A stretch of 43,744 nucleotides of DNA from Myxococcota bacterium (GTDB taxonomy: Bacteria > Myxococcota_A > UBA9160 > SZUA-336), in contig DATKAO010000068.1 in the NCBI GenBank assembly GCA_035498015.1, positions 1-43,744 of the forward strand, given 5' to 3'. How positions within the stretch are numbered: position 1 is the stretch's first letter; each line of letters starts with the position of its first letter. Of the stretch, positions 26,531-36,468 are shown piece after piece. The notes under the pieces are model-generated. The model was not told where the DNA came from. It made no database searches and was given only the letters and a program-made list of their open reading frames with translations. Made by a program: the position numbers and the translations under genes.

Positions 26531-29347
26531 TCAGAGGCAGCTTCCGTTGGCGCCGGCCACGCACGGCAGCACCACGTTGGTCGTGGCACCGGTGCAGGCC
26601 GTGCACTTCGGACCCGGAGGCGAGTTGACCAACAGCTTGTAGCGGGCGGTATCCGCTGCGTTGATGTTGGCGGTGTTGTTCGTGTTCTGACCCAGGTCGA
26701 GGTCGAAGATTGCGCACGGCCGCAGGCCGGTGGTACCGCACGTATCCGTCGTGCGGTTGTGGTTGACCGACGCCTTGTACTGGGCCGTGTCACCTGCGTT
26801 CACATTGCCGCCGGAGTTGTTGAAGTCTCCGTCGCAAACGTTGCCGTAGCCGTCGTGGTCGTCATCGCGCTGGTCGCCGGTCAAGGTGGCCCACGGATTG
26901 AAGTCGAGGAAGGCATGCGCCCCCCCGGGTACGCGTGGGTTCGGCACGTTCACGCAATTGTCGCAGTCGTCGCCGACGCCATCGCCGTCGGCGTCCGGCT
27001 GCTTCGGGTTGGCGATGGTCGGGCAGTTGTCTTTCGAGTCGGGAACGCCATCACAGTCTGCGTCGGCCGGGAACGTGGCGATCGCGCAATCGTGGCCGTT
27101 GGCACCGACCGCCGGGCAGAGAGTCACGTTCAGCTTGAGCAGCCCATCGACGTTGTCCGAGAGGGCGACCACATCGGCGTCGCGGAAAGCCGCGGCAGAG
27201 ACCTGGTTGAATACCGGCGCCGCGTTCGAGCCCGAAACGGGGCAGCTTCCTGCAACGGACCAGCGCGCGGGGAACCTCGCGCTGCTGGCGGGGATCGAGC
27301 CCGACGTCCCGACGGAGTACTGGATGGACACGTCGTCCAAGCCAGTGGCATAGAAGGGATCGGTCTTGAGCCCGACCGGGCCGTTGCCGAGCCGCTGGTT
27401 GCAGGCCTCGATTCCCCTCATCGAGAAGGTGTTGTCCCCCAAGCAGCCGGGAATCCCGTCGGGGCCCGGTCCCGCGTCGAAGGTGCGATTGAACGAAGCG
27501 ACTGGAGCTCCGATCGCGGCGGCGGGCCAAGTCACACTGACACCTCCCGCACAGCACGGCTCGCCGATCGGCAGAACCGTGGCGTTCGCGAACGTGCCGC
27601 CGGCTCCGATTCCGACCCCGAACGCCGGCCCTGTTGGATCGACCAGCCCCATGTCCGCGTGGTCGAGCGGGCTCGTGCCGCCGGGTTGATCTCGGAAGTC
27701 CGACGCGCCGTACCCCGACGTACCGACCAGGAACAGCGGGATCTTGCCACTGATCACCGCGCCGCTGATGCCACCGATGCGCTCTGTCTGGTCCAAGGCG
27801 AGCTCGGGCAGCCCGTGGCTGCTGTAGCCCGGAGGCAGCCCCAGAGCGTTCGGCTGGCCATTGGTCGTGTCGGGATTGGCGTAGTCGATCGGCCCATTGC
27901 ACGCCACGCAGACCCCCTGGGCCGGCGACTGACTCGCGCACAGGGTGTTGCCGTTGACGGGATCCCCAGGTCGACAGCGATGCGGTCCGTCGGAGCAGCG
28001 CCCGATGAGCCCGTCCGGGTTGCCCCAGCCAGCGAGGCGGCAGCGAAGGTCGCTCGTTCCAACCCAGATGCCGAGCGTGAGCGGCATGGCAGAAATCGAG
28101 TCGCCGGCGCCCGCGATGCGTCCTTCGCCGCTCTGGATCGCGAGCTGCAGACCGGCGTTGCGGTCCTGCACTCCGGTCGCAAGGAGTGCCTCGCTCTCGG
28201 TCGTCGTCAGATCGTAGTCCTTGCCGCAGGTGGGCGGGCAGGTCGGGTGCGCCGCCTGCTCGGCAGGCGTGAGATCGCGCCGCCACAGAATCGAGACTGA
28301 GTCACGGCCGAACTGACTGCAGTATCCCTCGTCGCCGCTGTTCGCGCTGGCGGGCGTCGGGTCGATCTTCGCGTTGGTCGACCAACCGAGCGGTGGGTCG
28401 CAGGCCAGAGGGACGATGTGAGTCTTGATCACCGGATTCCCGATCCCCAGCTGACTCGAGTCCGGCGACTCGGTGACCCAATCCGACCAGAAGGAGTTCC
28501 CCAGGCCCCGGAGCTTCTCGATCCCCAACGCGGCATCGAGTGAGCTGCGCTCGACGGCCAGTCGAGTCTTTGCCACGTGGGTCGGCGTCTGGGTGACGCC
28601 CGTCCGCCCGATCGAGCCCGGTTCGCGCTGCGGAGTCGGGAACGCGGGTGGATTCTCGATCGGATAGCGCGGCGACGTCGTCGGAGCGTTGCTGCCGTTG
28701 ACGCTCGGTCCCAGCGTCGAAAACGAGATGCCGCTGCTCCCGCCGCCAACATCGAGCTCCAGCCCCAGCGCGAGGCCGTAGCCTCCGAGCGTCCGGTCCG
28801 GATCCCCGTCCGAGCACACTCCGTTGGGACTCCCGCACACGCTGAGCTCGTTGCCGAGGAAGCCCCCATCGCAGGAGCAATCGTCGCGGAACGGACCTCC
28901 GAACGGGTCCTCGTCCATGATGCAGTCCGGACCTTCGAAGCCGCACATCGCGCTCGGCCCGCTGTCGAGGATCTCCGGATCCTCGAGATAGGCGTCGGTG
29001 AGACAACCCAGATGGGGGTCGCCCGAGCAGTGACCGGCGCCGTGCGGCCAGACACAGGTGTTGCTGCCACCCGGGCCGCCCGTCGCGCCCAGGTTGCCGA
29101 GGCTGCAGCGCCCGGCCGGGACCACGGCCAGGTCACAGATCTGGCCCGGCGTGGCAGAGCAGTTGTAGCCGCCGCGATCGAAACAGCCTTCACCCGCGTC
29201 GCAGCTGCTGGCGTTCGAGTCGATCACGTTGTTGGGACCCGCCTGGAACACCCACTCGTACGCAAAGGTCTCGGCGGAGGCGGGTCCCGCGAGTCCGAGT
29301 GACAAGAGCAGCGCCGCGATACCGAGCGTGGCTCGCTGAGGCTTCAT
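26531..29347 (-). CDS. Large secreted protein with thrombospondin-3 and dockerin-like calcium repeats
   Basis: A 938-residue exported protein: Sec signal of about 25 residues (ending GPASA), a Cys-rich region (about 45-200), a long low-similarity middle (200-740), then thrombospondin type 3 repeats near 755-800 (DADCDGVPDSKDNCP, DADGDGVGDDCDNCV), each binding Ca2+ through Asp-rich loops. Near 840-915 are two dockerin-like units (DFNNSGGNVNAGDTAQYK and NNTANINAADTARYKLLVN), then a Cys-rich end. No enzyme motif is recognised. It is less G+C-rich than its neighbours by eye. It is probably a surface or adhesive protein. No cohesin is in the window. Confidence 0.82.
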   Translation of the reverse strand: MKPQRATLGIAALLLSLGLAGPASAETFAYEWVFQAGPNNVIDSNASSCDAGEGCFDRGGYNCSATPGQICDLAVVPAGRCSLGNLGATGGPGGSNTCVWPHGAGHCSGDPHLGCLTDAYLEDPEILDSGPSAMCGFEGPDCIMDEDPFGGPFRDDCSCDGGFLGNELSVCGSPNGVCSDGDPDRTLGGYGLALGLELDVGGGSSGISFSTLGPSVNGSNAPTTSPRYPIENPPAFPTPQREPGSIGRTGVTQTPTHVAKTRLAVERSSLDAALGIEKLRGLGNSFWSDWVTESPDSSQLGIGNPVIKTHIVPLACDPPLGWSTNAKIDPTPASANSGDEGYCSQFGRDSVSILWRRDLTPAEQAAHPTCPPTCGKDYDLTTTESEALLATGVQDRNAGLQLAIQSGEGRIAGAGDSISAMPLTLGIWVGTSDLRCRLAGWGNPDGLIGRCSDGPHRCRPGDPVNGNTLCASQSPAQGVCVACNGPIDYANPDTTNGQPNALGLPPGYSSHGLPELALDQTERIGGISGAVISGKIPLFLVGTSGYGASDFRDQPGGTSPLDHADMGLVDPTGPAFGVGIGAGGTFANATVLPIGEPCCAGGVSVTWPAAAIGAPVASFNRTFDAGPGPDGIPGCLGDNTFSMRGIEACNQRLGNGPVGLKTDPFYATGLDDVSIQYSVGTSGSIPASSARFPARWSVAGSCPVSGSNAAPVFNQVSAAAFRDADVVALSDNVDGLLKLNVTLCPAVGANGHDCAIATFPADADCDGVPDSKDNCPTIANPKQPDADGDGVGDDCDNCVNVPNPRVPGGAHAFLDFNPWATLTGDQRDDDHDGYGNVCDGDFNNSGGNVNAGDTAQYKASVNHNRTTDTCGTTGLRPCAIFDLDLGQNTNNTANINAADTARYKLLVNSPPGPKCTACTGATTNVVLPCVAGANGSCL

Positions 29348-29355
29348 GGTCCGAG

Positions 29356-29361
29356 AGACTA
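29356..29361 (-). promoter_or_regulatory. -10-like hexamer of the large secreted-protein gene
   Basis: TAGTCT on the minus strand ends 8 nt before the ATG at 29347, with no Shine-Dalgarno between. Confidence 0.35.
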
Positions 29362-29423
29362 CGCCGCCGGTCCACGGCGTCCATGAGCAATTGTTGCGCC
29401 GACCGACGACCCACCGGGACGTG

Positions 29424-30887
29424 TCAGGTCCGTGCGCCGAGATTCCCCGCCCAGCGCTCGCGCCGGAACGACCAGGTGAGCCAGACGGCGCGAGTCACAT
29501 GGTCGAACACGACCGTGCCCCAGACCCAGACCACGGGCAGGTGCAGCACGTTGGCGACCAGGAGGGCGAGCGGCACGCGAAAGATCCAGTTGCCGAAGAT
29601 CGCCGACCAGAGCGGCGTCTTCGTGTCTCCCGCGCCGCGCAGCGCCCCCGAGAGCGTGAAGTGCAGGCTCAGGAACGGCTGCGCCACGCCGAGCCAGACC
29701 ATGAACGGCTCGAGCGGCTCGATCACCGCCGGGTCGTGCGTGAAGAAGTGCGCGAAGCGGTCGCGCAAGAGGATGAACACGATGAACAGCGGCAGCGCGG
29801 CGATCAGCGACAGCCGCGCCGCGCGCCAGCCCGCGCGCGCGGCCACGCGCACGTCGCGCGCGCCCAGCGCCTGTCCCACCAGCGTCGACGCCGCGATCGA
29901 GATCCCCGTGGGCGCGATCCACGAGAAAGCCAGGATGCGCACGCCGATCGTGTAGGCCGCGATCGCCGGCGTGCCGTAGCTCGACAGCACGCGGTAGTAG
30001 ATGAACAGCGCGAAGTTGATCAAGAGCCGCTCGCCCGCGGCCGGCCACGACACGCGCGCGGTCTCGGCGAGCAGCGCGCGCACGCCGCTGAAGTCGGCGC
30101 GCGTGATGCGCAGCGCCGGGCTCTCGGGCCGGCCGCGCCGGCGAGTCATGGCCAGGAACAGCGTGAGCCCCGCGGCCTGCGAGGCCAGCGTCGCGATGCC
30201 GGCGCCGGTGAGTCCGAGCTGCGGCAGGCCGAAGACGCCGAAGATCAGGAGCCCGTTCAGGCCGAGCTTCACGACGGTGACTCCCGCCGCGATCGAGAGC
30301 GGCAAGGCCGTGTTGCGCGAGGCACGGAAGCCGCTCTCCATGGTGAGCGCGAGCGCGAACAAGACACTCGAGCTCATGGTCAGCCGGAAGTACGGGACCG
30401 CGAGCTCGACCACCTGCGGCGCGGCGCCGAGCAGGTGCATGGCGTCGCGCGGGAACGCGAGCCCCGCAGTCGCGATCGCCACCGCCCCCACGAAGGCGAG
30501 CGAGAGCGAGGCCGCGAAGGCGTGGCGCGCGCGCGCGGGGTCACCCGCGCCGATCGCGCGCGCCATCAGCGCGACGCACGCCGCCGAGAGACCGAACAGC
30601 GCGCCCTGCGCGAGCTGGTAGTACTGCGACGTGTAGCCCGCGGCGGCGACGGCCTCGGTGCCGAGCCGCCCCAGCATGAACACGTCGACCGACGAGACGG
30701 TCGTGGCCAGGAGCTGAGACACGACGGCCGGCCAGGCCAGCCGCACGATGTCGCGATCGGCGCGCCGGCGCAGCTCTTCGCGCGTCGGCGCGCCCGCCTC
30801 CAGCGCGATCGCTTCGCTGGGCAACGCGGCCCCGAGCTCGGGCTCGTAGGGCGCCTCGAGCTCGGAGTCGGGCTGCGTCTCACTCAC
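29424..30887 (-). CDS. MATE family multidrug/metabolite exporter
   Basis: A 487-residue protein with about twelve hydrophobic helices after a 45-residue acidic N-terminal tail. MATE marks include AWPAVVSQLLATTVSSVDVFMLGRLG at the first helix (in part: SVDVFMLGRLG), 'GYTSQYYQLAQGALFGLSAACVALMARAIGAGD' after it, and the mirrored 'WIAPTGISIAASTLVGQALGARD' in the second half, shown here as landmarks. MATE proteins expel cationic compounds using Na+ or H+. The GTG start at 30887 is 9 bp after the thiolase stop, so it may be the last gene of the beta-oxidation operon. Confidence 0.9.
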   Translation of the reverse strand: MSETQPDSELEAPYEPELGAALPSEAIALEAGAPTREELRRRADRDIVRLAWPAVVSQLLATTVSSVDVFMLGRLGTEAVAAAGYTSQYYQLAQGALFGLSAACVALMARAIGAGDPARARHAFAASLSLAFVGAVAIATAGLAFPRDAMHLLGAAPQVVELAVPYFRLTMSSSVLFALALTMESGFRASRNTALPLSIAAGVTVVKLGLNGLLIFGVFGLPQLGLTGAGIATLASQAAGLTLFLAMTRRRGRPESPALRITRADFSGVRALLAETARVSWPAAGERLLINFALFIYYRVLSSYGTPAIAAYTIGVRILAFSWIAPTGISIAASTLVGQALGARDVRVAARAGWRAARLSLIAALPLFIVFILLRDRFAHFFTHDPAVIEPLEPFMVWLGVAQPFLSLHFTLSGALRGAGDTKTPLWSAIFGNWIFRVPLALLVANVLHLPVVWVWGTVVFDHVTRAVWLTWSFRRERWAGNLGART

Positions 30888-30893
30888 ATGCGC

Positions 30894-30899
30894 AAGTTA
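30894..30899 (-). promoter_or_regulatory. -10-like hexamer before the MATE gene (overlaps a stop codon)
   Basis: TAACTT on the minus strand lies 6 nt before the GTG at 30887. Its TAA is the stop codon of the thiolase gene, so part of the match is forced. Confidence 0.25.
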
Positions 30900-32093
30900 G
30901 GAGAACTGAGCCTTTCGGTACATCGCCACGACGGCCGCGCCGCCCAGGCCGAGGTTGTGCTGCAGAGCGACCTTGGCGCCCGCCACCTGGCGCTTGTCGG
31001 CCTGGCCGCGCAGCTGCCAGGTGAGCTCGGAGCACTGCGCGAGACCCGTGGCGCCCAGCGGGTGGCCCTTCGAGATCAGTCCGCCCGAGGGATTCACCAC
31101 CACCTTGCCGCCATACGTGTTCGCACCCGAGTCGACGAACTCACCGCCCTTGCCGACCGGGCACAGACCCAGGCCTTCGTAGGTGATCAGCTCGTTGCAC
31201 GAGAAGCAGTCGTGGAGCTCCACGACGTCGACGTTCTCGGGGCCGAGGCCGGACTGCTGGTAGACCTTGCCGGCGGCCTTCTGGGTGAGGTCGAAGCCGA
31301 CGAGCTTGATCATGCTCTTCTCGTCGAACGTGCTCGGCAGGTCGGTCGCCATGGCCATGCCCACGATCTCGACCGCCTTCGACTCGAGCTTGTGCTTCTT
31401 CACGAAGTCCTCGCTCGCGAGCACCGCGGCGGCGCCGCCGTCGGAAGTCGGGCAGCACTGCAGCTTGGTGAGCGGACCGTACACGGTCGGCGCCTCGAGG
31501 ATCTGCGCCAGCGTGTACTCGTCCTGGAACTGCGAGTAGGGGTTGTTCACCGAGTGCTTGTGGTTCTTCCAGCCGATCTTGGCGAACTGCTCGGCGGTGG
31601 TGCCGTAGCGCTCCATGTGCTCGAGGCCCGCGTTGCCGAACATCTGCGGCGCGCCCGGCGCCTTGGCGAAGCCGCGCTCGGCGACCATGAGCTTGAAGTG
31701 CTTGTCCATCGGGGTGGTGCGGTCGGTGTATTTGATGCCGAGTGACCCCTTCTCCATCTTCTCGAAGCCCAGCGCCATGGCGCACTCGGCCAGGCCCCCC
31801 TCGATGAACTGCTTGGCCATGAACAGCGCGGTCGAGCCGGTCGAGCAGTTGTTGTTCACGTTGTAGATCGGGATGCCCGAGAGACCGAGCTCGTAGAACG
31901 CGCGCTCGCCGCAGGTCGAGTCACCGTAGCAGTAGCCCACGGCGGCCTGCTCGACCTCCGAGAACGGGATGCCCGCGTCGGCCAGCGCCTTCTGCCCCGC
32001 CTCGCGGCCCATGTCCGGGTAGTCCCATTCCTTCGAGCCCGGCTTCTCGAACTTGGTCATGCCGACGCCGACGACGAATACCTTGCGACCCAT
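30897..32093 (-). CDS. SCPx-type thiolase (lipid-transfer protein/thiolase family)
   Basis: A 398-residue thiolase of the sterol-carrier-protein-x group. The nucleophilic Cys is in NNNCSTGS (C83); the family's [11 protein letters not shown] stands where other thiolases have the NEAFA-type His motif, and [10 protein letters not shown] near the end carries the second catalytic His. SCPx thiolases cut 3-ketoacyl-CoAs with methyl-branched or sterol side chains. A GAGGAG lies about 12 nt before the ATG. It follows the MaoC hydratase by 14 bp and completes dehydrogenase-hydratase-thiolase steps encoded here in sequence. Confidence 0.92.
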   Translation of the reverse strand: MGRKVFVVGVGMTKFEKPGSKEWDYPDMGREAGQKALADAGIPFSEVEQAAVGYCYGDSTCGERAFYELGLSGIPIYNVNNNCSTGSTALFMAKQFIEGGLAECAMALGFEKMEKGSLGIKYTDRTTPMDKHFKLMVAERGFAKAPGAPQMFGNAGLEHMERYGTTAEQFAKIGWKNHKHSVNNPYSQFQDEYTLAQILEAPTVYGPLTKLQCCPTSDGGAAAVLASEDFVKKHKLESKAVEIVGMAMATDLPSTFDEKSMIKLVGFDLTQKAAGKVYQQSGLGPENVDVVELHDCFSCNELITYEGLGLCPVGKGGEFVDSGANTYGGKVVVNPSGGLISKGHPLGATGLAQCSELTWQLRGQADKRQVAGAKVALQHNLGLGGAAVVAMYRKAQFS

Positions 32094-32107
32094 GATTCAG
32101 TGACTCC

Positions 32108-32971
32108 TCAAGCTCTGAGCGTGATTGCTGCGTTGGAGATGACGGGCGCGTTGCGCTCCTTGCACTTCGCGCTGATCAGGATCTGGTTGCCTTCGCGCCA
32201 CAGCGAGGTCTCGATGGTCTCGCCGGGGAACAACACGCCGGCGAAGCGCGCCTGGTAGCGCGCGACCTTCGCGACATCGCCCCCGAGCATCTGGTCGACC
32301 GCCGCCTTGCACACGATCCCGAACGAGCACAGCCCGTGCAGGATCGGCTTGTCGAAGCCGCCGAGCTTGGCGAACGCGGGGTCGGCGTGCAGCGGGTTCT
32401 TGTCGCCCGACAGGCGGTAGAGCAGCGCCTGGTGACTCACGGTCGGTGACTCGACCACGGCGTCGGGCTTGCGCGTCGGCGCCTCGTTGCCCGCCTTGGG
32501 GCCAGCGTCGCCGCCGAAGCCGCCCTCGCCGCGCGCGAAGATCGAGAAGCGGTTGGTGAAGAGCGGCGCCCCGCCCTGCTCCTTGGTCTCGACCTCGACC
32601 ACGACGAGCGCCGCCTTGCCCTTGTCGTAGATGCCGGCGATCCGGCCCTGTGACTCGATCTTGGCGCGCACCGGGATCGGGCGGTGGATCTCGATGTCCT
32701 GCTCGCCGTGCAGCACCAGCGCGAAGTTGATCTGGATGCCCGGCACGCCGGCCATGCCGCCGACCGCGCCGAACACGGGAATCACTCCGTAGCTCGGCAG
32801 GACCTTCAGCTCCTTCTCGTAGGTGTACGAGAGCTCCTTGGGGTCGGTCGCCTTGCCCGGGCCGCTGCCCGCACCGATGCCCAGGTGGTAGAGGATGACC
32901 TGGTCCTGGCCCCACTCACCCGTGCTCGGCGCCAGCTTGGCACCGCGCGCCTTCTCCAGATCGATCGGCAT
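32108..32971 (-). CDS. MaoC-like (R)-specific enoyl-CoA hydratase 2
   Basis: A 287-residue double hot-dog hydratase, as in the hydratase-2 part of peroxisomal multifunctional enzyme 2. The active-site stretch SGDKNPLHADP is at about 188-198 (Asp190, His195), followed by GGFDKPILHGLCSFG, both hallmarks of hydratase 2. The N-terminal half keeps the fold without catalytic residues. It adds water to trans-2-enoyl-CoA to give the (3R)-hydroxyacyl-CoA. The ATG at 32971 is fixed by AAAGGAGA 8 nt upstream, the same leader type as the SDR gene 25 bp before it. Confidence 0.92.
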   Translation of the reverse strand: MPIDLEKARGAKLAPSTGEWGQDQVILYHLGIGAGSGPGKATDPKELSYTYEKELKVLPSYGVIPVFGAVGGMAGVPGIQINFALVLHGEQDIEIHRPIPVRAKIESQGRIAGIYDKGKAALVVVEVETKEQGGAPLFTNRFSIFARGEGGFGGDAGPKAGNEAPTRKPDAVVESPTVSHQALLYRLSGDKNPLHADPAFAKLGGFDKPILHGLCSFGIVCKAAVDQMLGGDVAKVARYQARFAGVLFPGETIETSLWREGNQILISAKCKERNAPVISNAAITLRA

Positions 32972-32996
32972 GGAAATGTCTCCTTTCGTTCCAGGC

Positions 32997-33902
32997 TCAG
33001 CCCATGAGGTCCTTGGCGATGACACGCATCTCGTCGCCAATGCTCTTGGGCACGATGTAGTTCTTCTCGTCCATGATCTGACCCAGGTGGTCGCGCACGT
33101 CCTCGAGCGTGACCGACTTGCCCTTGCCCGCGAACCAGCCGGGCGTGAGCCCGACGAACACGCGCGCGAAGCGCCCGCCGCCGACCGAGAACACCTCGTG
33201 CGACAGCTCGCAGGCCTCCGACACCAGGTAGCAGGCCAGCGGAGTCACCGTGGTCGGCTCCAGGTTCGACGCCATGGGGCCGAGCAGGTTCTCGGTGAGT
33301 CGCGTCTTGGCGATCGGCGCGATCACGTTCGACTTGATGTTGCTCTTCGCGCCTTCGACCGCGAGCACGTTCGACAGGCCCACCAGCCCCATCTTGGCCG
33401 CGCCGTAGTTGGTCTGACCGAAGTTGCCGAAGATGCCGGCCGCCGAGGCGGTGAACAGGAAGCGGCCGTAGTTCTGCTCCTTCATGGCGCGGAACGCGGG
33501 CTGACTCACGTAGAACGCGCCCTTCAGGTGCACGTCGAGCACGATCTCCAGGTCCGCGGGCTCGAGCTTGGCGAAGCTCTTGTCGCGCAGGATGCCGGCG
33601 TTGTTGATCACGATGTCGACGCGGCCGAACTTGTCGAGCGCGGTCTGGATGATGCCCTCGCCGCCCTGCGGGGTGGCGACCGAGTCGTAGTTCGCGACCG
33701 CCTGGCCGCCCGCGGCCTTGATCTCGTCGACGGTCTGGTCGGCCATCGAGTGACTCTTGCCGCTGCCGTCGGCCGCGCCGCCCAGGTCGTTCGCGACCAC
33801 GTGCGCGCCGCGGCGCGCCAGCTCGAGCGCGTAGGTCTTGCCCAGGCCGCCGCCTGCTCCGGTGATGACGGCCACTCGGCCGTCGAAACGAATGTCGCTC
33901 AC
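32997..33902 (-). CDS. SDR dehydrogenase, MFE-2 (17-beta-HSD4) type
   Basis: A 301-residue short-chain dehydrogenase. NAD-binding TGAGGGLG at 14-21, NDLGG at 38-42, NNAG at 100-103, and catalytic S153, Y166 and K170 in TASAAGIFGN and NYGAAK. The long N-terminal NAD loop (GGAADGSGKSHSMADQTVDEI) and 'HLKGAFYVSQPAFRAMKEQNYGR' are typical of the (3R)-hydroxyacyl-CoA dehydrogenase part of peroxisomal MFE-2. It should oxidise the hydratase product to 3-ketoacyl-CoA. GTG start at 33902 with AAAGGAGA upstream; the start overlaps the TetR stop as GTGA (33899-33902). Confidence 0.92.
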   Translation of the reverse strand: MSDIRFDGRVAVITGAGGGLGKTYALELARRGAHVVANDLGGAADGSGKSHSMADQTVDEIKAAGGQAVANYDSVATPQGGEGIIQTALDKFGRVDIVINNAGILRDKSFAKLEPADLEIVLDVHLKGAFYVSQPAFRAMKEQNYGRFLFTASAAGIFGNFGQTNYGAAKMGLVGLSNVLAVEGAKSNIKSNVIAPIAKTRLTENLLGPMASNLEPTTVTPLACYLVSEACELSHEVFSVGGGRFARVFVGLTPGWFAGKGKSVTLEDVRDHLGQIMDEKNYIVPKSIGDEMRVIAKDLMG

Positions 33903-34546
33903 GATCGTCTCTCCTTTCCCTTGGCGCCGCCGAGTGACTCGGAAACGAGGCGTTTCCAGAGCTCGAACAACCGGCGCCGTTCGGTGTCGTCGTCGCGCAG
34001 GATCCGCTGCAGGGCCATCCCGCGCATCATGTGGAAGGTCAGCTCGAGCAGCGCGCCGAAGTCGCGCGAGTCACTGCCCGCGAGCTCGCCGAACAGGCGC
34101 GACATGGCGCGGCCCACCTGGCGCTCGAAGCGCACCAGGTTGTCGCGCAGCGCGGCGTCGGTGCGCGACGCCACCCACAGCTCGAGCGCGGCCGCGAACA
34201 AGGGGCCGGAGAAGCTGGCCCAGATGGCGTCGAGCGCGGTCGCCAGCCGCAGCTCGGGCGGACCCTCGCGGGGCACGTCGGCCAGGAGCTCCGCGGCGCG
34301 GCGCTTGGCCAGGTGCGCGACCGCGGCGATCACGAGGTCGGCCTTGGTCGGGTAGTGGTGGAGCTGCGCGCCGCGCGAGAGGCCGGCGCGCGCGCACACG
34401 GCGGTGGTCGAGGTGGCCGCGTAGCCGACCTCGACCAGCGACTCGAGCGTGGCGTCGAGCAGGCGCTGGCGCGTCGACGCGCTGCGCTCTTCCTGGGTGC
34501 GCCGTTCGGGACGGCGCACCTGTGCTGCCGGGGAGGGGGGTGCCAC
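33899..34546 (-). CDS. TetR family regulator of the beta-oxidation operon
   Basis: A 215-residue TetR regulator. The helix-turn-helix region is at about 20-70 (LLDATLESLVEVGYAATSTTAVCARAGLSRGAQLHHYPTKADLV in parts: TAVCARAGLSRG, QLHHYPTK). The C-terminal domain has 'FHMMRGMALQRIL', like regulators of lipid genes. It is the first gene of the operon SDR-MaoC-thiolase-(MATE), with which it overlaps by 4 nt, so self-control of the whole set is likely. GTG start at 34546. A strong promoter (34557-34585) and a 9-bp inverted repeat lie just upstream. Confidence 0.9.
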   Translation of the reverse strand: MAPPSPAAQVRRPERRTQEERSASTRQRLLDATLESLVEVGYAATSTTAVCARAGLSRGAQLHHYPTKADLVIAAVAHLAKRRAAELLADVPREGPPELRLATALDAIWASFSGPLFAAALELWVASRTDAALRDNLVRFERQVGRAMSRLFGELAGSDSRDFGALLELTFHMMRGMALQRILRDDDTERRRLFELWKRLVSESLGGAKGKERRS

Positions 34547-34556
34547 TGCGGGCCGC

Positions 34557-34581
34557 AGCTTAGGGGGTCAGAAACAAACAG

Positions 34582-34585
<4 letters not shown>
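34557..34585 (-). promoter_or_regulatory. Promoter of the TetR/beta-oxidation operon
   Basis: On the minus strand: TTGACT (34580-34585), 17-bp spacer, TAAGCT (34557-34562), then 10 nt to the GTG at 34546. The -35 lies over the stop codon of the upstream aminotransferase gene. Confidence 0.6.
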
Positions 34586-35733
<1,148 letters not shown>

Positions 35734-35786
35734 CAGCGCCCCGTTTGGTCCGGGCGGCGGCGCGTGGTATACAGGACCCGCGGACC

Positions 35787-35818
35787 TAACACTGTTATAG
35801 CGTCTCGCACCGTTATAG
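35787..35818. promoter_or_regulatory. Candidate operator region: TAACA-C-TGTTA palindrome and 18-bp direct repeat
   Basis: TAACACTGTTA (35787-35797) is a perfect 5-1-5 palindrome. CACTGTTATAG (35790-35800) recurs as CACCGTTATAG (35808-35818), 10 of 11 bases, 18 bp apart. Read on the minus strand both copies contain TATAAC, a -10-like element for the aminotransferase. The region is unusually A+T-rich and lies before a TetR gene controlling an RND pump, so it is probably its binding site. Confidence 0.55.
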
Positions 35819-35835
35819 GACTTGCACGCCGTTCC

Positions 35836-36468
35836 ATGGAACCCCAGCTCCAGCCCGCGGCCCTGCGCCGCAACCGCCAGCGCGAGGAAGCCCGCCGGGC
35901 CATCCTCGACGCGACCGAAGCGATCCTGCTCGAGGACGGCGAGGAGCTCTTGTCGATCCGCAAGCTCGCGCTGCGCTGCGGCTATACGGCGCCCACGATA
36001 TACCACTATTTCCGCGACAAGGACGGACTCATCGACGCGCTGCTCGAGGAGCGCTTCTCGCGGCTCTTGCAGCGCATCCGGCGCGTCGCGCTCGTCGCCG
36101 ACCCGGTGGCGAACATCCGCGAGTACTCGCGCGCGTTCTTCCGCTTCGCGTCCGCCAACCCGACCTTCTACCGCGTGATGATCCGCGGCTCGAGCGACGG
36201 CGGCGAGCGCAAGATCCAGGCCGCCGAAGCGGCGCGCGAGATCATGTCGGACCAGCTGCGCGCGCTGGCGGCCGCCGGCCGGCTGTGGACGACCGACGTC
36301 GACGCCGCGCTCCAGTCACTCTGGGCGGTGCTGCACGGCGTGGTCGCGCTGCGGCTGGGCAACCCCAAGTACGGTTGGTCGAAGAATTTCAGCGAGGTTG
36401 CGCTGGAGACGGTGCTGCGCGGACTGGTCCGCCCCGCCCTGGCCCGCAACGGAAAAGGCCCGTCGTGA
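35836..36468 (+). CDS. TetR/AcrR family regulator of the RND efflux operon
   Basis: A 210-residue regulator. The helix-turn-helix region spans about 15-62, with 'AILDATEAILLEDGEELLSIRKLALRCGYTAPTIYHYFRDKDGLID' represented by IRKLALRCGYTAPTIYHYF. The C-terminal domain ('FFRFASANPTFYRVMI', 'LQSLWAVLHGVVALRLGNP') matches the TetR_C group that often guards efflux genes. The stop overlaps the adaptor start as GTGA (36465-36468). The ATG at 35836 is chosen because the DNA-binding domain begins soon after it; upstream open sequence is over the operator. The likely site is at 35787-35818. Confidence 0.9.
   Translation: MEPQLQPAALRRNRQREEARRAILDATEAILLEDGEELLSIRKLALRCGYTAPTIYHYFRDKDGLIDALLEERFSRLLQRIRRVALVADPVANIREYSRAFFRFASANPTFYRVMIRGSSDGGERKIQAAEAAREIMSDQLRALAAAGRLWTTDVDAALQSLWAVLHGVVALRLGNPKYGWSKNFSEVALETVLRGLVRPALARNGKGPS

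Noticed and set aside
26759-31745. Very long open frames on the plus strand opposite the secreted-protein, MATE and thiolase genes
   Set aside because: Their products are Arg/Gly/Ala/His-rich without domains, and the minus-strand frames encode clear families. Long antisense frames are normal at this G+C content.
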